Shown: positions 40,457 to 50,021, counted from the first letter of the stretch. The stretch is DNA of 64,000 nucleotides from DASRFA01 sp035651755 (GCA_035651755.1 DASRFA010000040.1:248001-312000), one strand, 5' to 3'. Numbers and translations are program-made. The notes: generated by a model not told the origin, from the sequence alone.

Positions 40457-42211
40457 ATGAAAGACGCGCTTGCTCGACAACCGGAGACGGCGAAGGCGGT
40501 CGGGATCTGGATTCGGGTCTCGACCGAGGATCAGGTCCGGGGCGAAAGCCCCGAGCACCACGAACGACGAGCCCGCGCCTACGCCGAGGCGAAGGGCTGG
40601 GACGTCCGCGAGGTCTACCACCTCGAAGCCGTGAGCGGGAAATCGGTCATGGGGCTGCCGGAAACCGACCGGATGCTCCGAGACGTGAGAGGCGGCCGGA
40701 TCTCCGGCCTTATCTTCTCGAAGCTCGCGCGACTTGCCCGCAACACCAAGGAACTTCTCGAGTTCGCGGACATCTTCCGAGCCGAGGGAGCCGACCTCAT
40801 CTCGCTCCAGGAGTCGATCGACACCTCGAGCCCGGCGGGACGCCTGTTCTACACGATGATCGCGGCCATGGCGCAGTGGGAGCGCGAAGAGATCGCGGAG
40901 CGCGTGGCAGCTTCCGTTCCCATCAGGGCGAAGCTCGGTAAACCCCTCGGGGGAGCTGCTCCCTTCGGCTACCGCTGGGAAGGCCGCGAGCTCGTTCCCG
41001 ATCCAGAAGAAGCCCCGATTCGGAAGCTCCTCTTCGACCTCTTCCTCGAGCATCGGCGGAAGAAAGCTGTCGCGCGCCTCTTGAACGAGGCGGGACACCG
41101 GACCCGGAACGGCTCGAAGTGGAGCGATACGACGGTCGACCGGCTCATCCGCGACCCGACCGCCAAGGGACTCAGACGCGCCAACTACACGCGGAGCACC
41201 GGCGACAAGAAGCATTGGGTGCTCAAGCCCGAGAAGGACTGGGTCTTCTCCGAGGTGGAAGCGATCGTCGCCGAGGAGATCTGGGAACGGGCAAACGCGA
41301 TCCTCGACGAGCGACGGAAGACCGGGAAGCGCCCCGCACGTCGTTCCGTCCATGTCTTCGCCGGCCTCGTCTTCTGCCACTGCGGCGGGAAGATGGCCGT
41401 GCCTTCCAACTCGCCCAAGTACATCTGCCCGAAATGCCGTAACAAAATTCCGGCCGACGACCTCGAAGCCGTCTTCCAGGAGCAGTTGAAAGCCTTCGTC
41501 TTCTCGCCCGACGACATCGCCGAGTACCTGACCCAGGCCGACGATGAGATGCGGAAGAAAGAGGATCTCCTCCGAGTCCTCGAGACCGAGCAGGGGAAGC
41601 TCTCGGGCGAGATGGACCGCGTGATGAAGCTCTACCTCTCAGACCAGATCTCGAAAGACGGGTTCGGCCGCGAGTACCGGCCGATGGAAGAGCGGCTCAA
41701 GCAAGTCGAGGACCAGATCCCAGCTCTCCAAGGCGAGCTCGACTTCTTCCGCATCCAGCATCTCTCTCGCGACGAGGTAGTAGCCGATTCCCAGGACCTC
41801 GCTTCCCGTTGGTCCAATCTTACCCGAGACGAGAAGCGAGAACTGGTCGAGAACATCACCGAACGAATCGTCGTCGGCGACGACGACATCCAGATCGAGG
41901 TCTTCCACCTCCCTTTCGTCGGTAAGACCGTGGCGGAAAGGCAACGCGGCGCCACGGGTTCATCGCGCACACGACGATCGCCGACGCGGGATAGGCGTGG
42001 CAGCCGCTCACGCGCGCGACCACGGTCTGGCGCTCCTCGAGCGGCTGGCGCAGCGCCTCGAGCGCTCCGACGCCGAACTCCGGGAGCTCGTCGAGGAAAA
42101 GCACGCCGTGGTGCGCGAGCGAGACCTCGCCCGGGCGGACGAGCCGTCCGCCGCCGACGAGCGCGGCATCCGACGCCGTATGGTGCGGCGCGCGAAACGG
42201 CCGCTCGGTGA
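40457..42211 (+). CDS. Large serine recombinase at the element's right end
   Basis: ATG 40457 follows GGAGGG. The protein has VGIWIRVSTEDQ (Ser22 catalytic), GLIFSKLARLARNTKELLE, AAMAQWEREEIAERV, a recombinase domain, a zinc-ribbon (FCHCGGK, CPKC), and a long coiled coil. Homologous sequence ends near LPFVGKTVAERQR. The frame then crosses the junction at about 41952 and continues antisense through comM to 42211, so about the last 85 residues are host-derived. This is the likely integrase of the element. Confidence 0.85.
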   Translation: MKDALARQPETAKAVGIWIRVSTEDQVRGESPEHHERRARAYAEAKGWDVREVYHLEAVSGKSVMGLPETDRMLRDVRGGRISGLIFSKLARLARNTKELLEFADIFRAEGADLISLQESIDTSSPAGRLFYTMIAAMAQWEREEIAERVAASVPIRAKLGKPLGGAAPFGYRWEGRELVPDPEEAPIRKLLFDLFLEHRRKKAVARLLNEAGHRTRNGSKWSDTTVDRLIRDPTAKGLRRANYTRSTGDKKHWVLKPEKDWVFSEVEAIVAEEIWERANAILDERRKTGKRPARRSVHVFAGLVFCHCGGKMAVPSNSPKYICPKCRNKIPADDLEAVFQEQLKAFVFSPDDIAEYLTQADDEMRKKEDLLRVLETEQGKLSGEMDRVMKLYLSDQISKDGFGREYRPMEERLKQVEDQIPALQGELDFFRIQHLSRDEVVADSQDLASRWSNLTRDEKRELVENITERIVVGDDDIQIEVFHLPFVGKTVAERQRGATGSSRTRRSPTRDRRGSRSRARPRSGAPRAAGAAPRALRRRTPGARRGKARRGARARPRPGGRAVRRRRARHPTPYGAARETAAR

Positions 42212-43004
42212 CCAGCGGCCGCTCGCCGAGGAGCCCGGCCACGCTGTAGATCGACGTCGTCTCGAGCGCCTCGTCGAGCGTCAGCTCGGGGAGGATCGTC
42301 GGAAGGCGGCGCGCGAGCATGGTCTTCCCCGAGCCGGGCGGGCCGACGAGCAACGCGTTGTGGCCGCCGGCGGCGGCGATCTCGAGCGCGCGCTTCGCCG
42401 CCAGCTGACCGCGGACGTCGGAGAAGTCGACGTCGTGCCCGGGCGCCTTGGCGAGGAGAGCGCGCGGGTCGACGCGGACGCGCTCGGCGGCCGCCGCCCC
42501 GCGCAGGACCTCGACGACGTCCTTCAGGGCGCCGAGCCCGATCGCCTCGATGCCCGCGACGAGGCCCGCCTCCTGCACGTTCTGCGACGGCACGATGACG
42601 CGGCGGAGGCCCGCGCGCTTCGCGGCGAGCGCCGCCGGCAGCGCGCCGTGGAGCGGCTTCAGGTTGCCGTCGAGCGAGAGCTCGCCGGCGATGAGGGTGC
42701 GCTCGAGGCTCTGCCCGGGGATCTTCTCGTCGGCCGCGAGCAGAGCGACGGCGATCGCCAGGTCGAAGGCCGCGCCCTCTTTCCGGAGGTGTGCGGGCGC
42801 GAGGTTCACCGTGATCTTCCGATCGGGCGGCGGGAAGCCCGAGTTGCGAAGCGCGGCGCGCACGCGGTCCTTGCTCTCCCGCACCGCTCCGCCGGGGAGC
42901 CCGACGATCGCGAAGTTGGGAAGCCCGCCCGCGACGTCGACCTCGACCTCGATCAGGCGCGCCACGATGCCCGCGAGCACGGACGAGAGCGCCTTCGCCG
43001 TCAC
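41856..43004 (-). pseudogene. comM: comM (yifB) 5' part, truncated by element insertion
   Basis: Codons from GTG 43004 follow ComM: VEVDVAGGLPNFAIVGLPG, a Lon-like N-domain, ALLVGPPGSGKTMLARRLP (Walker A), VLFLDELPEF (Walker B) and a final CAMNP. Homologues continue with C-P-C-G-Y; here the next codon is TGG and the remaining 30 codons (WRRVAFPP...) read into the recombinase's antisense strand. ComM is a branch-migration helicase for natural transformation. About 350 of about 505 residues remain; the product should be inactive. Confidence 0.9.
41945..41965. other. Right attachment junction in comM
   Basis: comM homology runs from the right down to at least CACGGGTTCAT (41953-41963), which encodes MNP plus TG on the minus strand. 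Base 41952 already differs from a cysteine codon. The crossover core therefore lies in or just left of this motif. The matching left junction is outside the window. Confidence 0.75.
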
Positions 43005-43133
43005 GTCCGCCTCGCCGCCGCCGTTCGCCGGGCCACGCGATCCGGTACCGGGTTCGGCGTCGCGCGCGGAGCGCCGCCGTAGCGGTCGGCGCATCAAATC
43101 CCCCGGCGGCGTCGCCGAAGGCGCAGCAGGCTG

Positions 43134-44003
43134 CTAGCTGCCGCGCAGAAGGCTGCGATAGGCGAGCGTGTGCCGGCGCGCTGCCGCCCGGTCGCCGACC
43201 GCGGCGTAGAGCCGCGCCAGGCGGTGGTGCGCGTCCGCGAGGTCCGGAGCGATCCGGACGGCCTGCTGGTATCGCCGGATCGCGACCCGGGTCTCGCCCT
43301 CGTCCTCCGCGAGGACCGCGAGGTTGAACGCGGCGCTGCGCTCGCTCGGGTCGAGCGACAGGGCCTCGCGGTAGAGCCGCTCGGCCTCCGCGAGGTTGCC
43401 GGACTCGTGCTCGAGGCGTCCGAGGTTCACGAGCGCGGGCACCGCCTGCGGGTCGAGGCGGAGGACCTCGCGGTAGGCGGCCTTCGCGTCGTCGGGCGCG
43501 CGCCGCTCGAGCGCGTTGCCGCGCGCGAACGCGCGGTATGCGGCGGCGTCGTCGTCCTCGCCGTCGCGGGCGCGGTCGGCGAGCCGACGAACGGCCGCGG
43601 AGGGTCGAGCGTCGAAGCCGAGGAGGAGCTGGCCGGACGCGGCGCTCCACGTCCGGCGCCCGTCGCTCGCGACGACGTCGTTGTCCCGCACCTTGAGCTT
43701 GACGGTTGCGACCTCGCGCCCGTCGGGCAGCTGCGCCTCGAGGCGCCGCAGGACGCCGGCGAGACGACGCGGGCCGAGACCGGCCGACAGCAGCTCGCGA
43801 GCCGAGCGCAGCAGCATCACGTCCCGCATCGCGAACTCGAAGCGCCGCCGGCTGCCGCGCGCCGGCTTCAGGATGCCGGCGTAGACGCAGCGCCGAACGC
43901 GCCAGGGCGAGAGCCGGGTCAGGCGCGCGATCTCGCGCGTCGTGAAGAGGCGGCCGGCGACGCGCGCCGAGCCGGCTCCCGCGCTCGACGGATCAGCGCT
44001 CAA
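43134..44003 (-). CDS. MerR-type HTH protein with TPR repeats
   Basis: From TTG 44003 the protein is 289 residues. RLFTTREIARLTRLSPWRVRR and PARGSRRRFEFAMRDV give a MerR-like HTH. A linker (about 90-170) is followed by three or four TPR units such as PQAVPALVNLGRLEHESGNL and AERLYREALSLDPSE. It overlaps the TusA-like gene by 11 bases. It is probably a regulator or adaptor in envelope or stress control. Confidence 0.7.
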   Translation of the reverse strand: MSADPSSAGAGSARVAGRLFTTREIARLTRLSPWRVRRCVYAGILKPARGSRRRFEFAMRDVMLLRSARELLSAGLGPRRLAGVLRRLEAQLPDGREVATVKLKVRDNDVVASDGRRTWSAASGQLLLGFDARPSAAVRRLADRARDGEDDDAAAYRAFARGNALERRAPDDAKAAYREVLRLDPQAVPALVNLGRLEHESGNLAEAERLYREALSLDPSERSAAFNLAVLAEDEGETRVAIRRYQQAVRIAPDLADAHHRLARLYAAVGDRAAARRHTLAYRSLLRGS

Positions 44004-44262
44004 TCTCGATCCGCCAGGCGTCGCCCTCGGCGGCGACCTCGACGACGCAGTAGCCGTGCGCCTCGGCGGCGCGCGGGATGTCGCGCACCGCACGCGGATC
44101 GTCGACGAGCAGCGAGATGCGCGCGCCGCGCGGCATCTCCTCGAGCCGCACCTTGGCGCGCGCCCAGTTGAGCGGGCACTTGACGCCGGTCAGCACCATC
44201 TCCTCGACGGCCCTCGTGTCGGCGAGGCGCGGCTCCGTCCCGCCTTTCGCGCGGCCGCTCAA
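43993..44262 (-). CDS. TusA-family sulfurtransferase-like protein
   Basis: The 89-residue protein has GVKCPLNWARAKVRLEEMPRG, the CPxxx motif of TusA-like proteins with the reactive cysteine, then ISLLVDDPRAVRDIPRAAEAHGYCV. The usual second proline (CPxP) is Asn here. Its gene overlaps both neighbours, suggesting co-translation. It likely carries sulfur in metabolism or tRNA thiolation. Confidence 0.75.
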   Translation of the reverse strand: MSGRAKGGTEPRLADTRAVEEMVLTGVKCPLNWARAKVRLEEMPRGARISLLVDDPRAVRDIPRAAEAHGYCVVEVAAEGDAWRIEIER

Positions 44263-44723
44263 TGCCCTTCGCCGGAGAGCGCCTCGCCGGCGCTCTTCAA
44301 GCCGTCGCCGGTCTTGTCGATGACGTAGCCGACGCCCTCGCCGGTCTTCGTGATCACCTTGTCGAGGGCCTTGCCGGTCGCCGCGCCGGCGCGCTCGAGG
44401 CCGCCGCGCGTCTCGTTTCCGGCCTTGTCCATCGATCCCTCGACGGCGCCGGCGGCGCCGCCCTTGTCCTCGTGCTCCTCAATGGTGACGGTGTGCGTCT
44501 CGCGGCGCTCGTCCCACCCCTCGTGCGGCGGCGCCGCGACGCCGGGATCCGCCGGAGGAAGATCTTCCTCGTGAAGCGTCGTTTCCTGCCCCCACGCGTC
44601 CGCCGGCGCTCCCGCAGCCGTCGCGACGCCGGCGGTCATCGCGATCGCGAGCGCGGCGCCCGCGCCCGCACGCTTCGCCGCGGCGACCGCCGCCTTCGAC
44701 CCCATCCGCCCCCTGCGTCTCAT
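44259..44723 (-). CDS. Small exported protein
   Basis: A signal peptide (AGAGAALAIAMTAGVATAAGA) precedes an acidic mature part with Gly/Lys/Asp-rich helices such as GKALDKVITKTGEGVGYVIDKTGD. No family is recognised. It shares a four-base overlap with the TusA-like gene, so the three genes 44723-43134 probably form one operon. Confidence 0.55.
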   Translation of the reverse strand: MRRRGRMGSKAAVAAAKRAGAGAALAIAMTAGVATAAGAPADAWGQETTLHEEDLPPADPGVAAPPHEGWDERRETHTVTIEEHEDKGGAAGAVEGSMDKAGNETRGGLERAGAATGKALDKVITKTGEGVGYVIDKTGDGLKSAGEALSGEGH

Positions 44724-44789
44724 GATGCCTCTCCGTTCCTCGTTTTCTCCGCGTCCGTTCGCGCTCGCGCGCCGCCGCGGCGCGCGCGC

Positions 44790-45104
44790 CTACTGGAGCA
44801 CCGACGACAGGTCCGTCGACTCCTCGATCTCTCCGAAAGCCGCCTCGTAGCGGCGAATGTTCTCCTCGAGCGCGCGCAGTACGCGCTTGGTGTGCTCCGG
44901 CGACGAGATGACGCGCGCGCGCAGCGACGCGACCGCCTCGCCGCTCGGTCCGCGCTGCGGCTGCACGAAGAGGAAGTCGAGCACGAACTCCTCCCGCCGG
45001 TGCGCGATCATCGTGAGGTTGGAGTAGACGCCGGGCACGAGCGAACCGTCCGCCTGAACGGTCATCGCCTGGCCGGCACCGCCGCTATCGCGCTCGTCCG
45101 CCAT
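44790..45104 (-). CDS. DUF3467 protein
   Basis: From ATG 45104 the protein has 104 residues. SNLTMIAHRREEFVLDFLF is followed by ASLRARVISSPEHTKRVLRALEENI and YEAAFGEI, the DUF3467 pattern. Function is unknown in the family. It is divergent from the UvrD-like helicase gene across 92 bases. Confidence 0.8.
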   Translation of the reverse strand: MADERDSGGAGQAMTVQADGSLVPGVYSNLTMIAHRREEFVLDFLFVQPQRGPSGEAVASLRARVISSPEHTKRVLRALEENIRRYEAAFGEIEESTDLSSVLQ

Positions 45105-45196
45105 GCCGAAACCATGCCACGCGCCGCCGCCGGTTTCCATTCCACTTCGGTCCTGCCGCGTAGAACAGCCAGCGCTGTGGTAGGTTCCGGGCGGCG

Positions 45197-47185
45197 ATGG
45201 CGACGTACACGATCCGGCGAGCGGCGGCGGAGTCGCGTTCGTTTCGCATCGACTACGCGGCGGAGCTGAACGCGGCCCAGCTCGAGGCGGTCACGACGCT
45301 CGACGGGCCGGTGCTCGTCGTCGCCGGCGCCGGAAGCGGCAAGACGCGGACGCTGACGTATCGCGTCGCGCGCCTCGTCGAGACCGGCGTCCCTGCGCGC
45401 GCGATCGTCCTTCTCACGTTCACGCGCCGCGCCGCGCAGGAGATGCTCCGGCGCGCGAGCGCGCTCCTCGGCGGCGGCGCGGACGACGTCGTCGGCGGGA
45501 CCTTCCATTCGTTCGCGAACGTCATGCTGCGGCGCTGGGCGCGGGCCTTCGGGTGGCCCGAGTCGTTCACGATCCTCGACCGCTCCGACAGCGAGGACGC
45601 GATCCAGCTCGCGCGCGTTCGCCTCGGCCTCGACCGGCGCGATCGCCGCTTCCCGCGCAAGCAGACCCTCGGGGACATCTACAGCACCGCCGTGAACAAG
45701 GGCATCGGCATCGGCGACGTGGTGGAGCGAGAGTACGTCCACCTGCTCGACGACCTCGAGGACATCGTCCGCTGCCACGAGCTGTACGTCGCCTACAAGC
45801 GCGAGCGCGGGCTCCTCGACTACGACGACCTCCTGCTCGAGCTGCGCGACCGCCTGCGCGACCGCGCGGAGTTCGCCGAGCGCCTGCAGCAGACGTACCG
45901 CTACCTGATGGTCGACGAGTACCAGGACACGAACCATCTCCAGGCCGACATCACGGCGCTGCTCGCGGGCAAGCGCGCGAACGTGATGGCGGTCGGCGAC
46001 GACGCGCAGTCGATCTACGGGTTCCGCGGCGCCGACTTCAAGAACATCATGAGCTTCCCCGACCGCTTCCCGGGGACGCGTCTCATCGCGCTCGAGGAGA
46101 ACTATCGTTCGACGCAGCCGATCCTCGACGTCACGAACGCGATCATCGCGCAGGCGCGCGAGCGCTACTCGAAGACCCTCTACACGCGCCGGGGCGGCGG
46201 TGTGCGGCCGCAGCTCGTGCCGTCGCCCGACGATCGGCTGCAGAGTCTCTTCGTCACGCAGCGCATCCTCGAGCTCGCGGAGGAGGGCGTTCCGCTCACC
46301 GAGATCGCCGTCCTTTTCCGGTCGTCGTTCCACTCGTTCGACCTCGAGCTCGAGCTCGCGCGCGCGGGCATCCCGTTCGTGAAGCGGGGCGGCTTCCGCT
46401 TCATCGAGACGGCGCACGTGAAGGACGTCCTCGCGCACCTTCGCGTCGTCGACAACCCGCGCGATGCGGTCTCCTGGCATCGCATCCTGCTGCTGCTCGA
46501 GGGCGTCGGGCCGCGCGCGGCGGCCGCGGTCGTCGACTGGCTCGGGAGCCCGGAGGGATCGCTCGCCGGCCTCGCGGAGCTCGCTGGCCTTCCGGGCGTC
46601 CGCGGCCAGGCGCTCGCGGGCGTGCGCCAGCTCGGAGCCTTGCTCGCGCGCCTCGACCCGGCGCGCGAGCGCCCGCCCGCGCTCGTGCAGGCGGTGCTCG
46701 CGCACTATCGGCCGGTGCTCGAGCGCGTGCACCACGACGACGCGCCGAAGCGCCTGCGCGACCTCGAGCAGTTCGGCGTCCTCGCCGAGCGCTATCGCAG
46801 CTTGACGCGCTTCCTCGCCGACATGGCGCTCGAGCCGCCGAGCGATTCCGTGGGCGACGTCATGGCCGTGGACGCGCCCGAGGGCGAGGTGCTGACGCTC
46901 TCGACGATCCACTCGGCGAAGGGGCTCGAGTGGCACAGCGTGTTCGTGATCTCGGTGGCCGACGGGCGCTTCCCCTCGACCTACTCGATGGACGAGGACG
47001 AGATCGAGGAGGAGCGGCGGCTTCTCTACGTCGCGTGCACGCGAGCGCGCGAGAACCTGATCCTCACGTACCCCGCGACCATGTACGACCGCGGTCTCGG
47101 CGTCGTGCCGGCGCGCCCTTCGCGCTTCCTCGACGCCGTGGGCCCGGCGCTCCTCGAGCCCGTGACGCTCCTGGAGGAGGAGTGA
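45197..47185 (+). CDS. UvrD/PcrA-like ATP-dependent DNA helicase
   Basis: The 662-residue SF1A helicase has LNAAQLEAV (Q motif), VVAGAGSGKTRTL (Walker A), YLMVDEYQDTNHLQ (motif II), VGDDAQSIYGFRGA (motif III), VLTLSTIHSAKGLEWHSVF (motif V) and RRLLYVACTRARENL (motif VI). It is of UvrD/Rep-type length and belongs to the host chromosome. An OPT transporter gene follows eight bases later. Confidence 0.9.
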   Translation: MATYTIRRAAAESRSFRIDYAAELNAAQLEAVTTLDGPVLVVAGAGSGKTRTLTYRVARLVETGVPARAIVLLTFTRRAAQEMLRRASALLGGGADDVVGGTFHSFANVMLRRWARAFGWPESFTILDRSDSEDAIQLARVRLGLDRRDRRFPRKQTLGDIYSTAVNKGIGIGDVVEREYVHLLDDLEDIVRCHELYVAYKRERGLLDYDDLLLELRDRLRDRAEFAERLQQTYRYLMVDEYQDTNHLQADITALLAGKRANVMAVGDDAQSIYGFRGADFKNIMSFPDRFPGTRLIALEENYRSTQPILDVTNAIIAQARERYSKTLYTRRGGGVRPQLVPSPDDRLQSLFVTQRILELAEEGVPLTEIAVLFRSSFHSFDLELELARAGIPFVKRGGFRFIETAHVKDVLAHLRVVDNPRDAVSWHRILLLLEGVGPRAAAAVVDWLGSPEGSLAGLAELAGLPGVRGQALAGVRQLGALLARLDPARERPPALVQAVLAHYRPVLERVHHDDAPKRLRDLEQFGVLAERYRSLTRFLADMALEPPSDSVGDVMAVDAPEGEVLTLSTIHSAKGLEWHSVFVISVADGRFPSTYSMDEDEIEEERRLLYVACTRARENLILTYPATMYDRGLGVVPARPSRFLDAVGPALLEPVTLLEEE

Positions 47186-47192
47186 CGGACGC

Positions 47193-49223
47193 TTGACGCC
47201 TTCCGGCCCGCGCGCGGGCGGAGCACGCGCCGTCGCCGGGGAAGCGACGGCCGAGGGCGCCGCGCAGCCCCTCGTGCCGTACGTCGCCGCGGACGCCGAG
47301 ATCCCCGAGCTGACGCTGCGCGCCGTGCTGCTCGGCGCCACGCTTTCGGTGCTCTTCGGGATGGTGAACGCCTACGTCGGCCTCCGCGTGGGGCTCACCG
47401 TTTCCGCGTCGATCCCGTCGGCGGTGATCTCGATGGCGGTCCTGCGCGGTCTCCTCCGGCGCGGCACCATCCTCGAGAACAACGTCGTGCACGCGATCGG
47501 ATCGGCCGGCGACTCGCTCGCCGCGGGCGTCGTGTTCACGGTGCCCGCGCTCCTCTTCCTCGGGCTCTCGCCGACCGGCTTCACCGTTTTCCTGCTCGGC
47601 ATCACCGCCGGCTGGCTCGGCATCGTCGCCATGATGCCGATGCGCCGCGACCTCACGATCGCCGAGCACGGGCGCCTCCCGTTCCCCGAGGGCACGGCGT
47701 GCGCCGAGGTGCTCGTCGCGGGCGATCGCGGCGGGGCGAGCGCGCGGCCGGTCGTGCGCGGCGTCGCGGTCGGCGCGCTCTACGCGCTGGGCTCGCAGGT
47801 GCTCGGCCTCTGGCGCGAGCGCGTCTCGTTCACCTTCGCGTCGCTCCACAAGGCGACCATCGGCTTCGATCTCACGCCGCTCTTCCTGGGCGCGGGGTAC
47901 CTCGTCGGAGCGCGGATCGCGGCGGTCATGGCGTCGGGCGGGGTGCTCGCGTGGTGCGTCCTCGTCCCGCTCGCGGACGCGATCGCCGGGACGTCGCTCG
48001 GCGACGCGCTCGGCATCCCGGCGGGCACGGCCGCGCTCGACGCGGCCGCGATCTGGCGTGCGCACGTGCGCTACGTCGGCGCCGGAGCCGTCGCGATGGG
48101 CGGTGCGGTGTCGCTCGCGAGCGTCCTGCCCGCGATCGCGCAGGGCGCGGGCGAAGGCTGGCGGGTCGTGCGCGCCACGCTCGCGCGCCGGCGCGCGTCG
48201 GAGCGGCCCGCGTCCGAGCCCGCCGCGCGCGACCGCAACGATCGCGACTTGCCGGCGTGGGTCCCGCCCGCGGGCGTCGCCGCGTGCGGGCTCGCGCTCT
48301 GGCTCGTCCCTTCCTTCGGGCTGGGACCGCTCGAGGCCCTGTTCGCGATCGCGTTCAGCATCTTCTTCGCGATCGTGTCGGCCCGCATCGTCGGCCTCGT
48401 CGGTACGACGTCGCAGCCGGTCTCCGGGATGACCATCACCGCGATCCTCGCGACGAGCTTCGTGCTCAAGCTCCTCGGCCACACCGGACGCGAGGCGATG
48501 GCGGCGAGCATCACGGTCGGCGCCGTGGTCGCGATCTCGAGCGCGCTCGCCGGCGACCTCGCGCAGGACCTCAAGACCGCGGCGCTCGTGGGCGCGACGC
48601 CGGCGCGCGTCCAGATCGCGCAGCTCATCGGGACGTTCGCGGCCGCGGTGCGCGCGGGCTGGGTGCTGCTGCTCCTCCACCAGGCCTACGGCCTGGGCTC
48701 GGAGCTGCTGCCCGCGCCGCAGTCGCGCCTCATGGCGACGCTGGTGGAGGGCGTCGCGCAGGGGCAGCTTCCCTGGGCGCTCATGGCGGTCGGCGCCGGC
48801 CTCGCGCTCGCCGCGGCGCTGGCGGGCGTACCCGCGCTCGCATTCGCGATCGGCCTCTACCTGCCGATCACGACGACCGCGCCCATTCTTCTCGGCGGCC
48901 TCGTGCGGGCCGCGATGGACCGCGCCCGGCGCGCGGGGCTGGGCGCAGGATCCACCGCGGGCGCCGGCGCGACCGGGGCGGACGCGAGCCGCGACGAGCC
49001 GGACGATGCGCGCGCGCCGACGCTGATCGCGTCCGGCATGATCGCGGGCGAGGCGCTCGCGGGGATCGCGGTCGCGGCGCTCGTGGTCGTCGCGGGCGAG
49101 GGCGCGCTGCACGTGCGGGGCGCGGGCGCGCTCGGCGACCTCGAGGCGCCGCTCACGATCGCGGTGTACGCGCTACTCGTGGCGGCGCTGGCGCGCGGCG
49201 ATGGCCGCCGCGGTCGCGCGTAA
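47193..49223 (+). CDS. OPT-family oligopeptide/metal transporter
   Basis: The 676-residue protein has many hydrophobic segments typical of OPT transporters: VLFGMVNAYVGLRVGLTVSA near the start, ILENNVVHAIGSAGDSLAAG, PFPEGTACAEVLVAGD and ALAFAIGLYLPITTTAPILLG. Start is TTG 47193 with GGAGGAGG upstream. It probably imports peptides or metal chelates across the inner membrane. It converges on the gene ending at 49173, overlapping it by 51 bases. Confidence 0.85.
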   Translation: MTPSGPRAGGARAVAGEATAEGAAQPLVPYVAADAEIPELTLRAVLLGATLSVLFGMVNAYVGLRVGLTVSASIPSAVISMAVLRGLLRRGTILENNVVHAIGSAGDSLAAGVVFTVPALLFLGLSPTGFTVFLLGITAGWLGIVAMMPMRRDLTIAEHGRLPFPEGTACAEVLVAGDRGGASARPVVRGVAVGALYALGSQVLGLWRERVSFTFASLHKATIGFDLTPLFLGAGYLVGARIAAVMASGGVLAWCVLVPLADAIAGTSLGDALGIPAGTAALDAAAIWRAHVRYVGAGAVAMGGAVSLASVLPAIAQGAGEGWRVVRATLARRRASERPASEPAARDRNDRDLPAWVPPAGVAACGLALWLVPSFGLGPLEALFAIAFSIFFAIVSARIVGLVGTTSQPVSGMTITAILATSFVLKLLGHTGREAMAASITVGAVVAISSALAGDLAQDLKTAALVGATPARVQIAQLIGTFAAAVRAGWVLLLLHQAYGLGSELLPAPQSRLMATLVEGVAQGQLPWALMAVGAGLALAAALAGVPALAFAIGLYLPITTTAPILLGGLVRAAMDRARRAGLGAGSTAGAGATGADASRDEPDDARAPTLIASGMIAGEALAGIAVAALVVVAGEGALHVRGAGALGDLEAPLTIAVYALLVAALARGDGRRGRA

Positions 49224-49931
49224 CAGCTCGATGCCCGACATGGTGTCGCCGTCGTCGCCGAGGCCGGCGAGACCGAGCTCGCGCGCCGCGCGGTCGATGT
49301 CGCGGGCGGCGCGTGCGATCTCGTCGGCCGGGGCGCGCGGGTCGCGATCCGGCTCGACTTTGCGCGCGAGGTCGCCGTCCGGCGCGGTTGGTCGCTCCGC
49401 GACCCGCGGAGCGCCGGCGCGTCCCGCGGCGAGCGGGGTGCCGCGCGTCAGGATGCGATAGAGGCTGGACTCGCGCTGGTAGAAGCCGGGGGTGTGAAAC
49501 GAGTGCGGGAGGTCGAGGGCGAAGAAGTCCAGGTGGTGGCAGACCTCGTGCAGGAGCGTCCGGAGGAACGTCTTGATCGCGACGACGTCGCGCCGCCGCG
49601 CCGTTCGCATCCACACCGTGATCCGATCGCGGCCCGCGCCGCCGTTCGGGGTGTAGAGCCCGTGCAGCTCCCCGCGCGCGTCGTGCGGCCGGATCCCGGA
49701 GACCCGGACCGACACCGGCGGGACCCCGAGCCGCGTGCAGAGGAGCGCGACCAGCCGCCGGGCGGCGAGCTCGGTCGCGTCGCGGTCGTCGGCCTCGAGG
49801 GAGCGCTGGACCTGGACGACGGCGGCCGTGAGGTCGGTGGCGGGCGCCAGCGCGACGCGGGTGATCGCCGCGCTGCGCTCGTACTCTCGCCGCTGCGCCG
49901 CGGGAAGTCGATGCCACCACTCGCTCGCCAT
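49173..49931 (-). CDS. HExxH-motif putative metalloprotease
   Basis: The 252-residue protein contains LRTLLHEVCHHLDFF with an HExxH zinc motif, followed by HTPGFYQRESSLYRIL. Upstream, GVPPVSVRVSGIRPHDARGEL and DRITVWMRTARRRDVVAIKT form a strand-rich core. It looks like a small SprT/M48-like peptidase of unknown substrate. It ends with a charged helical tail. Confidence 0.55.
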   Translation of the reverse strand: MASEWWHRLPAAQRREYERSAAITRVALAPATDLTAAVVQVQRSLEADDRDATELAARRLVALLCTRLGVPPVSVRVSGIRPHDARGELHGLYTPNGGAGRDRITVWMRTARRRDVVAIKTFLRTLLHEVCHHLDFFALDLPHSFHTPGFYQRESSLYRILTRGTPLAAGRAGAPRVAERPTAPDGDLARKVEPDRDPRAPADEIARAARDIDRAARELGLAGLGDDGDTMSGIELLRATAAAIAARQRRHE

Positions 49932-49991
49932 CGCGGGGCCTCGCGAGTTCTCGCACGCGTCGGGGCGCGGGGCAACGCGATTCCCGTCTGG

Positions 49992-50021
49992 TTGACAGCC
50001 GGCCGGCGCGTTCCGTTAAGG
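49992..50021 (+). promoter_or_regulatory. Likely promoter of exeA-gspB
   Basis: TTGACA (49992-49997) is spaced 18 bases from TTAAGG (50016-50021). The -35 is a perfect consensus and the -10 is weak. It leaves a leader of about 175 bases, rich in GC, before ATG 50197. Confidence 0.4.

Larger units (their letters stand above)
1..41952. mobile_element. Right-hand part of an integrative element inserted in comM
   Basis: Everything left of the comM break is lower in GC and gene-mosaic. It carries defence-type operons, HerA/TraG-type ATPases, radC copies, XRE regulators, a RuvC-like resolvase and two large serine recombinases. The chromosomal comM reading frame stops being homologous at about 41,952, and the recombinase gene at 40457 abuts that point, which is the usual layout for a serine-integrase element. 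The left boundary is not in the window, so the element exceeds 41 kb or is a stack of several elements. No relaxase or mating-pair genes were recognised, so self-transfer is unsupported. Confidence 0.75.

Noticed and set aside
41632..43650. Long antisense frames in the chromosomal part, also at 50617-53364 and 53654-56566
   Set aside because: They are shadows caused by very high GC third positions opposite well-supported genes.
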